DNA of 64,000 bases from Atopsyche davidsoni. Lineage: Eukaryota > Arthropoda > Insecta > Trichoptera > Hydrobiosidae. Below the pieces are notes generated by a model that was not told the origin of the DNA, searched no databases, and saw nothing but the letters and a program-made list of their open reading frames with translations. Numbering within the stretch: the stretch's first letter is position 1; the number at the start of each line of letters is the position of its first letter. This document shows positions 11,189 through 23,279 of the stretch, one piece after another. The DNA lies in the NCBI GenBank assembly GCA_022113835.1, contig JAILWY010000027.1, positions 13,518,501 through 13,582,500 on the forward strand. Reading direction: 5' to 3'. The position numbers were made by a program, and so were the translations under genes.

Positions 11189-12376
11189 CAACAGTATAAA
11201 GGCAATAGGCAGGGTCTACTGACGCCGAAACGGTCAGAAACACTAAGAAAATAAAAAAAAGTTTTTATTTTACTTAGTGGAATTATGATTGTTTAGAATA
11301 TTTTCCTCAATCATGTCTACGAGAGTACTAGCGAACTAAGAGGTCGTGTGTGTGTGTCATGTGTGCTATATTCTTATTTTCAATTTTAAACATTTAAATG
11401 GAATTAAAAAAAGGTTGTAAAAATAAAAATATGCAATCATGTTCACAAATAAGCTTGTTTAATTTTAATTCATTAAAATTCTCTTGGGATATCCAAGATT
11501 ATGATCCAAAATATTTATAAATATTAGCAAACGTTCTCAATTGTACAGATTAACACACCAACACACACAATATATTTTTAAAAAAAATTATAAATTCCTC
11601 CTAATTTTGTTTTAAATATCAAGAAAATGTATGAAAAATATTACTTATCAATTCAATTAACGATTATTGTATTTGAAATCAGATGAGTCTAGTATATCAG
11701 TATAAATAAACAACAAGCTTCTAATTTAATTTTTATTTTAGGTTTTTATTACATTTTAGTTTGGGAAATTTCATGTTCTTGATTTGCCATAACCGATACA
11801 CGTTGCACTCATTTGCATAGACGATTGCCGAAGTTTTTTTATTTTTATAAAAGTGAATACAACTTTTATACTTTCCCGTAAGACCGCGCAACCTTCGATT
11901 AAGATCCGTCCAACTAATATGCCAATCATGGTTGTAATAATGCGCAGGCATTAATAATAACGAAGATGCTATCCCGTGATCTACGAAAAGCGGGGAATCT
12001 ATTTACCGTACACTGAAGTTTGCAAGTGGGAGATCCAACGATACTTAATCATTTATTAACCGTTAAAGGAAGGAACAAGGAATCTTCGACGATTATTATA
12101 ATTAGTATAATTATTATAAAAAGTTACACAATGTTTACAACCAGTTTAAAATCCCAAAAGAACTTTATGACAGCGAGTACTAAGAAAGTGCAAAATGCTT
12201 AAAAATACTTTATTCTTTGTACTTATAAAAAGTGTTCACATCAAGTAGTATTTATTTGTTTATTCGGTTACGGGCGCGAGAAGCTCGCGAGCAGTGTTGG
12301 TGCGGATGGTCTGTGTTTCGTGGCCGCCAAGTCATGTAAAAACTTTTGTGAAAATTATCGAAATAACGATACGCAA

Positions 12377-12415
12377 ACTCACCTGCACAGTGAGCAAATG
12401 TTTAGTTAGATTATA
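12377..12415 (-). other. Candidate recursive splice site
   Basis: On the minus strand, CTAAC (a branch-point-like string), then ATTTGCTCACTGTGCAG, ends at 12383. GTGAGT follows directly at 12382-12377. Acceptor and donor are thus fused with no exon between them. The same TTTGCTC...TGTGCAG-GTRAGT arrangement recurs on the minus strand at 56937. The pyrimidine tract is only moderate. Confidence 0.35.
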
Positions 12416-13229
12416 TATATATATGTATATATATAAACAGAAAAATAAATTATTATATATCAAATAAATCCACAGAATATTACTTAAAAAAAGAAATGCT
12501 TGGATGGAAAAAAGAAGAATTTTATTATTCATGGACACATTTATGAAATTTCGGATAATTTTGATCAATAAAACCAGAGCGTAAAGCAATAAATTCACAG
12601 GACTCAATAAATCACAAAAGTTTTTGCAAATTTATTACATAAAGTTCTAAAGATAAACACCAAAAATATAAATTCCCGAGTAACCTCTTCTCGCCCCGGC
12701 GACCGAACAAAACGCGCACTGTGAATTCGCCCGCGATGCTCTGCAGTGTCTTCAGTCGCACGAACCTTCAAATACTATCAACTCTGACTTTTTTATTTTA
12801 ACTTTATGACTGAGATAAATCACGGTTCATTATTCTATAGAAATACAGAAAACATTTAAATGACTTCATTTATAATAAACAATATTCCAGAAAAAGAAAA
12901 TGACTTCTCAAGGTTGACACAAAGTAATTATATGGTAAATCGTCGTAAACACATACAGGGATATTTATGTTCATAAAAAAGATGTTAATTTAAACCGTGT
13001 CCAGTATAAGTCTTCAAGTGGTAAAGAAGTAAAACATACGGGGAGTTCCTGATTACTGACGCGAGTTGCACTTTTACTGCCCTTTAAGTTGACAATAACG
13101 CTTGAAACAAAACAGGTTTTTAATTAAGAATTGACCACATTTAAAACTTCCAATATAACTTAACTCACATTCATTGAACGCCTCAACTAATAGTGTATCT
13201 AAAACAAATCGAGCTTGTACGACTGCATC

Positions 13230-13520
13230 GTTGTCGAATTCGCGAGGTGTCGCGCGCTCGGTGTCTCTCGCGGGGCTCGCGAGGTGCGGCTCGGTCCACA
13301 AGACGGGAAGCTGCAAGGCGGGGGACAATTTGACTATCCGTAATTAACTGCGGTCGAGAGTCGGATGTCGGGAATGTAGTTAATCGCCCATCGATTAACG
13401 GGGATGGGCGGGGCGGTCTATGGTAATGCGAGTATGCAGAACCAACGGTGAACGAGACACTCGATGTGCATCTGCGGAGACTGGCGGCGCACAGTGTCGG
13501 CAGCGCGAAGGAGGGAACGG
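13230..13520. promoter_or_regulatory. GC-rich patch with TTAAT/ATTAA sites, candidate regulatory element
   Basis: CpG-rich sequence carries three homeodomain-like cores (GTAATTAAC, GTTAATCG, CGATTAACG) within 60 bp at about 13340-13400. Frames exist on both strands without domains. Function is inferred from composition and motif clustering. Confidence 0.3.
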
Positions 13521-14000
13521 ATCGCACCGAAATAGGTGCAACTTATTTTTTTTTTATCATAACCGAAAATTAAAATCTCGATTTCATCATCACGAAGCGA
13601 ATATCTAACCGATGGAAAACGCAGTTTCCATATTTTATCTTAACGCTCATTGGAGCTAATAATTTATACACAATATGTAAAACTTGAAAACATTTCTCTT
13701 ATATTTTTATCAACTATCGAATATAAAATGGTAAAGAGATCATACAGTGCCATGTGTTTATTTGGACACTTGCAAAAAAAAGAAGTTACAGCAATATTTT
13801 AATGGAAGTATCGCATATTACGGATTGGTAATTTTTATGTACACATAATAAATGATAATAACGTAATATTACAAAGAAAGCGATGATAAATATTAGAATA
13901 TTCAAATGCGATAAGGTGAGCAGCTCAACCGAGTGCGCGGAGCGTGGTCACTTGCACAGCCCGTGGCCGCAACGGGACCGCCGCGCACCGCTAGCGCGGG

Positions 14001-14080
14001 CGGTGCAGCGCGGTGCAGCGCCGTGCAGCGCCGTGCAGCGAGGTGCAGCGCGGTGCAGCGCCGAGCAGCGCCGTGCAGCG
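14001..14080. repeat. Minisatellite, 10-bp unit, 8 copies
   Basis: The unit is CGGTGCAGCG, with variants beginning CC or AG and one GAGCAG. It spans exactly eight 10-bp units inside a GC-rich patch (13920-14230). All overlapping frames on both strands are products of the repeat and are not called as genes. Confidence 0.9.
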
Positions 14081-14730
14081 CGGCGCGGGCAGCTTTTGGG
14101 GTACAACATGTCAATATGAATATATTGCATAAACCTGCAGTACCGTAACTGCCGCGGAGCAACGGAAGTTCAGCGAATTAGCGCGGCGAGCAAGCCGGAC
14201 TCCCGCCACGCCGGGGGCTGCTGCTGCGACGTCTGCTTGCTATGTTGTACCATTTCTATCATACATTGAATGAGTAATAAATGCTGTAATTTACTTTTGG
14301 TCATCGATGTGATACGCACATTTTTGGACGCTCCTATACAATAAATAGCTTTTGATTTTTTTTGATGACCCCTGCCGCATGTCAATCACCCGATGGAATA
14401 TTTAAAATCAAACATAAATGAGGCCATTATTATCGGTTAATTATTTACTCATTAAAATTTTAGAATATCATTGGAAGTTACTTCAAAGAAAATAAAGGGT
14501 TTATAGAATATAGTTAGATAAAGACAAAGTAGAGTAACCTTCTTAAATATGTTTATATTTCAATTATAGTTAAAATTATTCAAATTTACCAACATTTTCT
14601 ATCCTTAATTTTTCGATTTGAAGCGTAATACATATTGTCTGAGCTGAATGGGCGAGCCCGAAGGCCGGAGCGCCATGGGCGCGGCTGGACTGCCGGCAGT
14701 CGGCGCCGCGGCAGATCCGCCAGACCCGCC

Positions 14731-14925
14731 ATGGTCGGCAGGCTCGCCAGGCTCGGCAGGCTCGCCAGCCCGGCCAGCCCCGCCAGCTTGGCCAGCTCGG
14801 CCAGCCCCGCCAGCTTGGCCAGCTCGGCCAGCCCCGCCAGCTTGGCCAGCTCGGCCAGCCCCGCCAGCTTGGCCAGCTCGGCCAGCCCCGCCAGCTTGGC
14901 CAGCCCGGCCAGCCCCGCCAGGCCC
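14731..14925. repeat. Minisatellite, 27-bp unit with 9-bp sub-repeats
   Basis: Five units of 27 bp (14773-14907) each contain GCCAGCCCCGCCAGCTTGG then CCAGCTCG, followed by a partial unit. Upstream, 14731-14772 shows the simpler 9-bp series GGCTCGCCA/GGCTCGGCA, suggesting the 27-bp unit grew from 9-bp repeats. Two plus-strand frames stay open for 125 and 157 codons because the unit length is a multiple of three. Their Ser/Pro/Ala-rich translation looks low-complexity rather than a real protein. Confidence 0.9.
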
Positions 14926-15019
14926 GCCGTCCCCAGCGGCTTCGCTGCCGGTTCAGATGCTATCGCCGCGCTGCGGAGACTCCCTGCGCTTCTCTCCGAT
15001 ACGAAATGTTAGCAAGGAG

Positions 15020-18000
15020 GTCGCGGAGGTCACGGGAACCGAAGGATCGACACACTTCCTGCTCCCAATGGTATTATTCGGGAGGGACTGGAGCTACCTT
15101 TGTGCTGCGGCAGATAATTGATATTGTTTTCTTAAAGTAGTCGTGCAATTCAACAAATCTTATAAACTTATAGAAAAGTTTACTTAGATTTCAAAGTAAA
15201 CTCTAGTAAAGATAGAGTCTTCAAAAAGTGGTAAATACATAAATGTCTTTAGGCTGTCAGACACGAAATTCCAGTAATATTTAAAATTAGTAAACAGATA
15301 CGAGCTTTGCGACGCTCGCGCAATGGTTAGTCGCATTTTACGGCTTTACGTCGCCTCGTACTCGGTGGGTAAGTGTGAGGTTTCGTGTAGTCGCGACGGC
15401 TGCCCGCGATGGCCGAAACCGACCGCAGAGAATTGAATTTACAAGATGTTACGTAAAGCATGTCCATGGTGATTTACGAGATCTTGTCGATCGCCCTTAT
15501 TGATGAATCATAATTTAATATGATCTATGCAGTCTGTAGTTTACTCGTATGCGTATGTTTACTCAGAATTGCCTGTGAGCAAATTACTAAACTAAATAAT
15601 CTACTATAATACACATCGACATTTGATCATCGAGTATGCATAAATATTGGGAAAAAATTGCGATTTATTTTAAGTCCGAGAAGATGTCTGATTTGAGCCA
15701 GAGCCTATTCCACCTTGGAAGTTTCAATTTAAAGCTCATTGTTTTTCCGAAGCCGCATCAGCCGCGTTCTGTCCACCGTATTAAAGCGTGAAATCATAAT
15801 TGATTTCGTAAAACAATGCACAATTATTTTAAGGAATGCCTGAAATTCGATTTGATTTACCGTTCTAATTTAATTTTGCGGAGAACAATTGATAGATCGG
15901 AATTGGAACGAAAGTGCCGTTTTTGGTGCAATGTAGATTCCGTTGTTTGAGTGAAATGTGGTAGTCATGTCGATTTCAAATATCATAAACAAACAATCGT
16001 TTATTGCGCCCCGTTAAATATTTGCTAAAAAAAAACAAACAGCGACTAAGGTCATTTGTAGAAAAAAATTGTAAGAAAACAAGATTTAGAATATGAAGAA
16101 GTAATTAAGAATTGAATTTATGAATAGAAATATTAAATTACAATACAATATTGATAGTATTTTTAAATTGAGTTTGTTAAAAATAAGTATAATAAGTAAG
16201 GTCTGATAATAGAACTTCACGAGCATCCTGATCGCGGCATTGAGTGTTGAAATCGCAGTCCCGCAGCGGCATCAGAGGTGTCGGCGATTCGTTCACTTTT
16301 CCCGGCGAGAGCCGAGCAGGGTTATTTACAGCCATAGACAGGTGTAAATAATGCCTCTCTCTTCGTTAAGCAGCTCCAGTCGGAGGCAGACGCGCAGGGC
16401 GGCCGATCGAGCCTCAATTAGGGAGCAATCGCAGCCACGATCTCCCTCCATTCCCGATCTCCCGGGCGGACCGCGGCGGGCCCGCCGTGTTAATTGAATA
16501 TATAGAGAATGCAAGGGGTGAGAACTCTGATAGTTTAAATTCAACAATAAAATTTATTCTGCTAAATGTTCTCGATGAAAATTTTACATGTATAGTTCAA
16601 GAATTAAATAAAAAAATACTGATCGTTCCCGATTGTGGAATAAATATTGATTCAACTACAATAGGAATTATTTAAAAGATACAAGTAAACGATCGAAACG
16701 GAATTGGGTATTATTTGGTACAATCAAACATTACAATAGTCAGGTGAATAAAACTTCAATTGGTGGTAGTGGGTGAGGCATCTGGTAAGGATTTATATTC
16801 CCCGAAACCCGCTCCGCAGCGCTCATTAAGAAACAGGCTAACACGTAAGTCCTTAGGTTTTGGCGTCCGTTGATAATGGACTGCGTGGCCCGGTTGCAAA
16901 ATCTGCGCGCTCGGAAGACGGTTCATCTGAGGGTATCGAAGAAATAGACAAAACTCAAAATTTTATTTGATTTGCTCATTTAATTTGATGAAAATGGCTT
17001 CAATACCGGAGTCGAAACATTGAAATAATAAATATGTACTATACATTTTAAAGTTGAAAAGGATTATCTAACTTTTTGCTTGCAATACGTCCAAACGGTT
17101 TAAGTATCTGGGCGGTCGTTTTTGAATAATTAAATTTGGGTCCGCGATGATGATCTTTTTATAGAAGTAGTTAAATTGCAAAGTAATTAAATTTTAACTT
17201 GTGGAAAATATTATAAAATAAACACCATGTACGAGTAATTATACACAAAGCAAAGCGATATACGTGCGGTGCTTACGAGTGTGGATTTAAATAAAGCTTC
17301 ACAAATAAAGAATGTAGAATAACAGGCGGCCACGGTGCGGCTCGAGAGCCGAGGGGACCGGACGCCGGGGACGAGTCCCAAGCGCGACCTCCCGCCGACA
17401 AGCTGCACACGGGCGATCCCCATCCAACTCATCCGGTCACATGCTCGCAGAGTTGCTTAGCGGATCGAATTCATGGCTTTCTGATACACAGTTTTTTGCC
17501 ATAAGATTTATCATCTCACATGGGTTAGAATAGCGTCCAAGGTTACTAAAAAGAAATACAAAAAAACAGAAGCGTTCGTAAGCTCTCGATACATGTATTT
17601 GGAATAAAATCGGTGTTTTTTTGTTGTTGATTAATTTTTAATATTAACTGTTTTATGTATAAGATAATTAAATTTAATACATACACATATTAGCAGAACC
17701 ATCTAGCCTCCCCGGAAGGTTCGTTATTAGAACGGAATTGAGAATTGGATGAGGATGGGAATTATTTGAGTTTGGAGATTATCGACATTTTGTGCCAGCT
17801 GTATGTTCCTAAAATGAATAGCACCACAGCACATTTCACGAAGTAGACGGCAAAACAAACGATCATACATTATTAAATGATCGACTGTTCGTGTTGAGTG
17901 ACGGAGTTTTTAGCATCAGCCGAGTACAAACAAGTCGTGAAACTCCCCTGATAGGTAAACTTTCAATATAGGCACATTTAATGAGTTTGTATTATTGAAC

Positions 18001-18755
18001 GCAGTTACAAAGGTTTTTAAACTGATAAATATCAATCAACTGAGAGAATAAGCGTCATTAATTCGATGGGGGTTGTTATTGTATTATGAGAGAGAGCTAA
18101 AATGAACTTCAATAATTATATATTTAAAAACTCGGTAGGGAGCAGTAGACAAGCAACTGTATTTAACTTAATTTTTGATCATATTATGTTATAAATACTA
18201 CATATTAGATGCATAGACCAAGTATAAAGCAAATATTGATATTTTATTTTATATTATAAGTACTTATCATAAAAATGCCGATAATTATTACGTAAATTTA
18301 GAATTTATAGCATTACATTTCTACCAAAATCAACATTATATTTCTAATATGAAATGTAACTCAAAGGGTATTTGGTTTTAACTGAGCAAGTGAAATATTT
18401 AACACGAAAAGACAGTCAGTCACAGAATTCCGGGGTTTCTCTTTGGGAATGTGCATCAGCTCTTATGGCAGAGTTACAAGTCGCAACTGCTTGAAATAAC
18501 TCAAGCGTTTTTAAAGTGGCATGGTATTTAAATTTATTTCCCTTGTCCTGCGAGGTTCGTGACTCGAGCATGACTTGACCGCGGCTTATATGGCCGGTGG
18601 ATAGCTTTATTAAAGGCCGCCGATACAAAGTACAGTCCCCGTGCTAACGGGTCTCTTGTCATGCAACAATACGAATTTCGCGGGTAGGTAGTTCTCGGCC
18701 GTACCGCTAGGCGCGCGTCAGGTGCGCATTCCGGCCGCAAGGAGGACGCCATCGC
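15020..18755. other. AT-rich non-coding DNA with GC patches
   Basis: GC-rich patches lie at about 15300-15430, 16215-16500, 17325-17460 and 18540-18755. The 16215-16500 patch has TTATTTACAGCC, TGTTAATTGAATATA and AATTAGGG strings compatible with homeodomain binding. No gene is recognised. Confidence 0.55.
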
Positions 18756-18759
18756 GCGC

Positions 18760-18795
18760 GGTGGCGGTGGCGGTGGCGGTGGCGGTGGCGGTGGA
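18760..18795. repeat. (GGTGGC)n microsatellite
   Basis: About six GGTGGC hexamers end a GC-rich patch. They are followed by a short imperfect duplication, CCTAACCTTAGCCTAACC, which is not a telomere array. Confidence 0.85.
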
Positions 18796-19385
18796 GGAAT
18801 TCACCTAGCCTAACCTTAGCCTAACCGGAGATGAACAGTCTAAAGAGGCTTCGTCTTACAGTAATGGACACCATACTCGCACAAAGATACTATCCCAAAC
18901 TAAATCTCCAAAGCGGGAAAGTCAAGTTTTTAAAAGCTGTACAAGTCAATCCAATTTACTCGTTGTTATGGAATGGAATGGAACCTAGAATCACAAAAGA
19001 GAAGTCGGTAGAAAGTGTTACCTGTTAACTTTATCAAACGGGAACAATATGACTGTAAACAATTATGGAATTCCGAGACCGAGTTGGCGCTACGATCCTT
19101 TCCAGGTAGGAACTATGATAGGAGAATGTCGGCGTCCAGCTCGAGCCGCTCCCCGTGCCAGTCCGTGCCCGCGTAACGGGGACCGCTCTCCTTGTTCAGC
19201 GGCCGGCAAAAACTGGGATGCTCTATGCGGGAGCGCCGACTCGTCCATTGTCCGGGGGCGACGCCGCGGCGGACGATTGAATAAATCAGAAACATTAGTC
19301 GTAACTCACGGGGAAGACAGATAGCTATACGAATATACTGCTACAGACAAGGCGCAGGAAAAATACTCTATGAAATGCAGGTTGA
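18796..19385. other. Mixed-composition non-coding DNA
   Basis: A GC-rich patch lies at about 19120-19275. Short plus-strand frames at 18831-19028 and 19049-19324 have no recognisable domain and are not called. Confidence 0.5.
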
Positions 19386-19967
19386 AGTTTTAAAATGACA
19401 AAATATTCGATATATCCGCATCAATCGATATTTCAAGTGCTTGGAAAAACGCCTCACATTTAACACCACAACCAAAATATTCAACAATATATCGAGACAC
19501 AGATATTTCGAAAATACCCGTATATCGTTGTCAGTCGTCTTTATTCTTTCAACTATCTTAGTTTTAGAATTTATAGTGAATTCTAGGTTATATCCAATTT
19601 TTAAGACGAATTTACCATATGAATATGAGACAACAGAGCGAGCTCTAACTGGGTATAAATAGTTTTGCTAAATTCTAGTTTTAAAATGACAAAATATTCG
19701 ATATATCCGCATCAATCGATATTTCAAGTGCTTGGAAAAACGCCTCACATTTAACACCACAACCAAAATATTCAACAATATATCGAGACACAGATATTTC
19801 GAAAATACCCGTATATCGTTGTCAGTCGTCTTTATTCTTTCAACTATCTTAGTTTTAGAATTTATAGTGAATTCTAGGTTATATCCAATTTTTAAGACGA
19901 ATTTACCATATGAATATGAGACAACAGAGCGAGCTCTAACTGGGTATAAATAGTTTTGCTAAATTCT
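19386..19967. repeat. Perfect tandem duplication, 2 x 291 bp
   Basis: Copy 1 (19386-19676) and copy 2 (19677-19967) read as identical over 291 bp with no spacer. Each unit contains one plus-strand frame of 73 codons (19441-19662 and 19732-19953) that would start at TTG, has one hydrophobic stretch and resembles nothing I know. Identity of two AT-rich copies means the duplication is very recent, or is an assembly artefact. Confidence 0.9.
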
Positions 19968-22058
19968 AATGATAGAGTATTATTAACTTTTCATAGCTTC
20001 AATAGTTCAGACTATTTTAACGACTATGAAACGTAAAGATTTCAAAATAAAAATCTAGAATATGAATGAAATGTGAGTAGCACGTGAGTAGCAATGTGAA
20101 TAGAGTATATACTAGAAAGAAATAATGAATTTAAATAATATCCGATTTGATTATTGAACAAGTTCGGTTGGAATAGATCCGCACGAGGACACTGCACGTG
20201 CTTTGGAGGCTTCCAGGAATGCACCGGCAGCGACACGGAGCAGCGGTCGTGAGAGCACGGCTGCTGCAGCATCAGATACCGCGTCCCACCGGCCCGGGAG
20301 ATGGGGGTGATGATGTGATTGTGGTGGTGTCTGAGAGGCTGGCATCTGATGGGAATACCATGAATATAGAGACTGATATGGAAATACTGCCAGTTTATTG
20401 TGACTTATGGACTTTATGGATTATAATAAATAATAAAAAGCCTTTAATAAACCAATAAAATGATAACAAGTTACCACAAATAAAAATATATTATGTGTAT
20501 TATTAAAAAACTGATATACCAATATAATTTTCAATAGAAAACGAGGAATAGTGTGCGGGTGCATACAAAAATAAAACAAGTCAATTTATCGTAAAAGTGT
20601 AAAAAAATATAATCAGTGTAAATTTAGGAAAAATCACATTTAGGAGAAATCTGTTGAATTGAGAATTTAAAAATTAAATCGAATTAAAATCAGTATATTT
20701 TTGTAAAAACCGACACGATAATAATAACTCCGTCAAACAATTACAGGCAGTGCTCACAATGAAATTAATGAATAATCTTCCATAAAATCGTGAATACCAT
20801 GTAGTATGTACCAAACTAGTAAGTAATAAAAGACGCAAAACTAGTTAGATCAATAAATTGATATATGTTAGTAGTAAATTCACAAATACAAGGCCACATA
20901 TTTTTTTCTACAAATTTAAAGTAGGTAAATAAAACAAAAATGCTTAGCAATCAAAGTATAAATAATTGAAAGCAGATATTTTGGATAACAAACGGACCGA
21001 ACCGTGTTACATATTCTAGTCGGTTTACCTACCTGGAGTATATGAGGCATCGCGCTGTGAGTATTTTCCAAGGGTCATTCGCCTTCCTGGGGAAACACTC
21101 TTCATCCGTAAAAAGTATGTAAAGCAAATTAATGGCCCGGTTTTTAATGTGAGTGTTTCTTTTGAGTCGGTTCTTTTAGTGACGCAGTCGCTCTAGAGAA
21201 TGGTTTGTTAATGGATCCGCCATAAATCCATAAATGTTTACATTGTGGCGGAATGTGTGTGACGTGTCCGAGACTTCGAGAAGTGCACTGGCTGGCTCAC
21301 TTCCCGCCGCATGTGTATAAATTTTACAGATTTTTTAAAATCAAAACACTATCTATCATAAATTTTACACCATATTGTTACATAATAATCACATTTTCGC
21401 AATGTTTTATTCATAAATTAAGCTTGTAAAGAAGTCTTATTTAAAAAAAATAATACGTATGTAAATCGTCAAAAGCGTTAACTCCTAGTTAGGACATCAC
21501 GAACGAAGCTATTATGGGGTTGCAATGAGAAATTATTCTCATAGCTATAATAATACATATTTTATAATTTTAATAGTATTTTCTGTACTCTAGTACCTCT
21601 TGTGTGAGCACCTACACTGTGGGCGATGTGAAAATCCACTTCTTACGAATTCCATACCGATCGGAGTCGGTCCGTTTCAAATTAAAATATAAAAAGTATG
21701 ATTGTTAATGTGAGTTTTTGCCGACTTCCCCGCTAAAGTACCTAACTATGTTCACGATTAGAGCCTAATCAAATGAAATGTCTCTATGATTAAGGGACGT
21801 ATACGAAACTTCTCGGCATCTCGAAGCAATTTAATGAGAATACTTAATTGTATAAACATTATTTCAAGAAAATTAAATAAAAATCATAATTTAGACAAAC
21901 GTAAATACATTCAAAAAATCCTGTGAACGGAAGATTGAGTTTTTATCGTAAACTACGCGATAAGGTCAAAGATCTGAACACAAGAACGCGCTGCGAGCTG
22001 GCGCGAGCACCGCCTTGGCCCCGCGGTCAACAATCGTGGAGCTCGCAGTCGCGCGAGG
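19968..22058. other. AT-rich non-coding DNA with GC patches
   Basis: GC-rich patches lie at about 20165-20345 and 21030-21310. The latter contains GATCCGCCATAAATCC, a Caudal/Abd-B-type ATAAA core. No gene is recognised. Confidence 0.55.
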
Positions 22059-22118
22059 GTGCAGATTAGGATGCAGATTAGGATGCAGATTAGGATGCAG
22101 ATTAGGATGCAGATTAGG
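22059..22118. repeat. Minisatellite, 12-bp unit, 5 copies
   Basis: The unit is ATGCAGATTAGG (the first begins GT), with a degenerate sixth copy at its right edge. It lies inside a GC-rich patch (21990-22200). The TTAGG string within the unit is incidental and not an insect telomere array. Confidence 0.9.
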
Positions 22119-22580
22119 GTGCGGTTTAACACCTCGTATCACGCGACGGGTGCATCAGACGCTTCGAGTGGGGCGAGACATCACTACACACCCACACGTT
22201 GGGACCTCAGCAATTTTTTCATACAATCTACAACGTTTACGTTTATATTTTCCAAAACAATTTACAATAAGTACAAATTTTGAAAAATTGTGTTTTTTAA
22301 CGTTTTTAAATGAAATTAAATGTAATAAATGAAATAAAAAAGAAAATATTTAAATTAGTGTTAGTAAACAACAAAATACCATAAATTAATATTATGCTAA
22401 TATAACGTCTCCACTTTATTTAAATAATTAAATATGTGGGAGAAAAAAAAAACTTAACAAAACCATCAATTATAAGTAATCCACAAACGAGATAAAGTTA
22501 ACTTACCAACTCGGAAAAAAAATAAGTACAAGAAGAAAATAGTCTTAATTTATTTTAAAACCAAGCAACTAAATTTAAAA
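22119..22580. other. AT-rich non-coding DNA
   Basis: Nothing is recognised apart from the right part of the GC patch up to about 22200. Confidence 0.55.
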
Positions 22581-22620
22581 GGAGGGTGGAGGGTGGAGGG
22601 TGGAGGGTGGAGGTGGGGGT
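22581..22620 (+). repeat. (GGAGGGT)n minisatellite, possible G-quadruplex
   Basis: Four GGAGGGT heptamers are followed by GGAGGTGGGGGT. The plus strand has many closely spaced G-runs and could form a quadruplex. Confidence 0.8.
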
Positions 22621-22851
22621 GACCTCGGACGCGGTGGGCGAGTGGCGAACGCTATTCAACACACTTTAGTCCCGGCATTTGCAAGGCAACACGGGTACTT
22701 ATCGTAAATGATGACTTTATTGCACAAAATGATCGGAGTGCTGTAGTGACGATTTCATAAAATAAAACTATCAAGTCATCATATGAGCCGGTGTTTATTT
22801 TTCTTATACGCTGTTTAAATCCTCGGTGTTGTGGTAAGAAAAAAATGTAAA

Positions 22852-23034
22852 ATGTTGTTATTCGCAACGAGCCCAGCCGCCCCTCTGCCCGAGGACGCGA
22901 CCCTGCAAGGCAACCTAACTGCACTTGCAATAGAGGCACTGCAGAAACTCATGTCTCCCGGATCAAGGGAGGACATGATTAGGGACATCATAGAGATGGT
23001 CCCTAAACTGTTGTCAATCCTCCTCGCTCCCTAA
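22852..23034 (+). CDS. 60-codon coding-like frame, possible retroelement ORF1 remnant
   Basis: From the in-frame ATG the peptide begins MLLFATSPAAPLPED and ends in an amphipathic stretch of Leu, Ile and Met (residues about 24-60) finishing SILLAP-stop. Third codon positions are GC-richer than the AT-rich flanks, unlike most frames here. The stop TAA is followed immediately by ATGGCATCC, but that second frame breaks after six codons. A C-terminal hydrophobic helix followed at once by a new ATG resembles the ORF1/ORF2 junction of some non-LTR retrotransposons. A terminal exon of a host gene, with an acceptor at CGAGCCCAG, is the alternative. No domain can be named. Confidence 0.3.
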   Translation: MLLFATSPAAPLPEDATLQGNLTALAIEALQKLMSPGSREDMIRDIIEMVPKLLSILLAP

Positions 23035-23201
23035 ATGGCATCCCAACGCTGTTAAAAAATATCTAAGAGAACACATAACCCCATGGTGACACACGCCACC
23101 AAGCCAGAATGAAGGCGTTTGGTAAAAATTACATTTTTTCCTGTCCCGCCACAAAAGCAAAAGACAAAAAAAAAGAACTCGGCAAGTGGATCATCGTTTG
23201 C

Positions 23202-23278
23202 ATATTCTTAATATTTTTTTCTGTTGCAGGTAAGAACATCTTCAGCTTTTCGATAACTACTTCATAGTGCGGGGCAAG
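23202..23278 (+). other. Candidate recursive splice site with a 49-nt RS exon
   Basis: A pyrimidine-rich tract (TTTTTTTCTGTTGCAG) ends at 23229 and GTAAGAAC follows at 23230, fusing acceptor and donor. A second donor, GGGGCAAGC then GTAAGT, lies 49 nt downstream, as in recursive-splice exons. One frame of this segment reads LFDNYFIVRGKRK-stop, superficially like an amidated neuropeptide end, but that frame is blocked upstream by TAA. Use in splicing is inference. Confidence 0.4.
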
Positions 23279-23279
23279 C

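Larger units (their letters stand above)
11190..14000. other. AT-rich non-coding DNA with GC patches
   Basis: A short (GT)n lies at 11348-11357 and a small (TA)n at 12411-12436. GC-rich patches occur at about 12265-12335, 12690-12760 and 13230-13520. The last contains GTAATTAACTG, GTTAATCG and CGATTAACGG, spaced homeodomain-type sites within CpG-rich DNA. No gene is recognised. Confidence 0.55.

Noticed and set aside
11037..11254. Frames reading Tyr-Ile repeats (also at 33340, 35376, 41428, 50198, 54455)
   Set aside because: Translations of (TA)n microsatellites.
14635..15121. Two long plus-strand frames rich in Ser, Pro and Ala
   Set aside because: They stay open only because the 27-bp repeat is a multiple of three; there is no unique domain outside the array.
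18805..18830. CCTAACC/TTAG strings and the GATTAGG array at 22059-22118 as telomeric repeats
   Set aside because: Insect telomeres are simple TTAGG arrays; here the string occurs only inside longer units or twice in isolation.
19441..19953. Duplicate 73-codon frames in the tandem repeat
   Set aside because: Both need a TTG start and are AT-driven; being identical, they offer no evidence of coding constraint.
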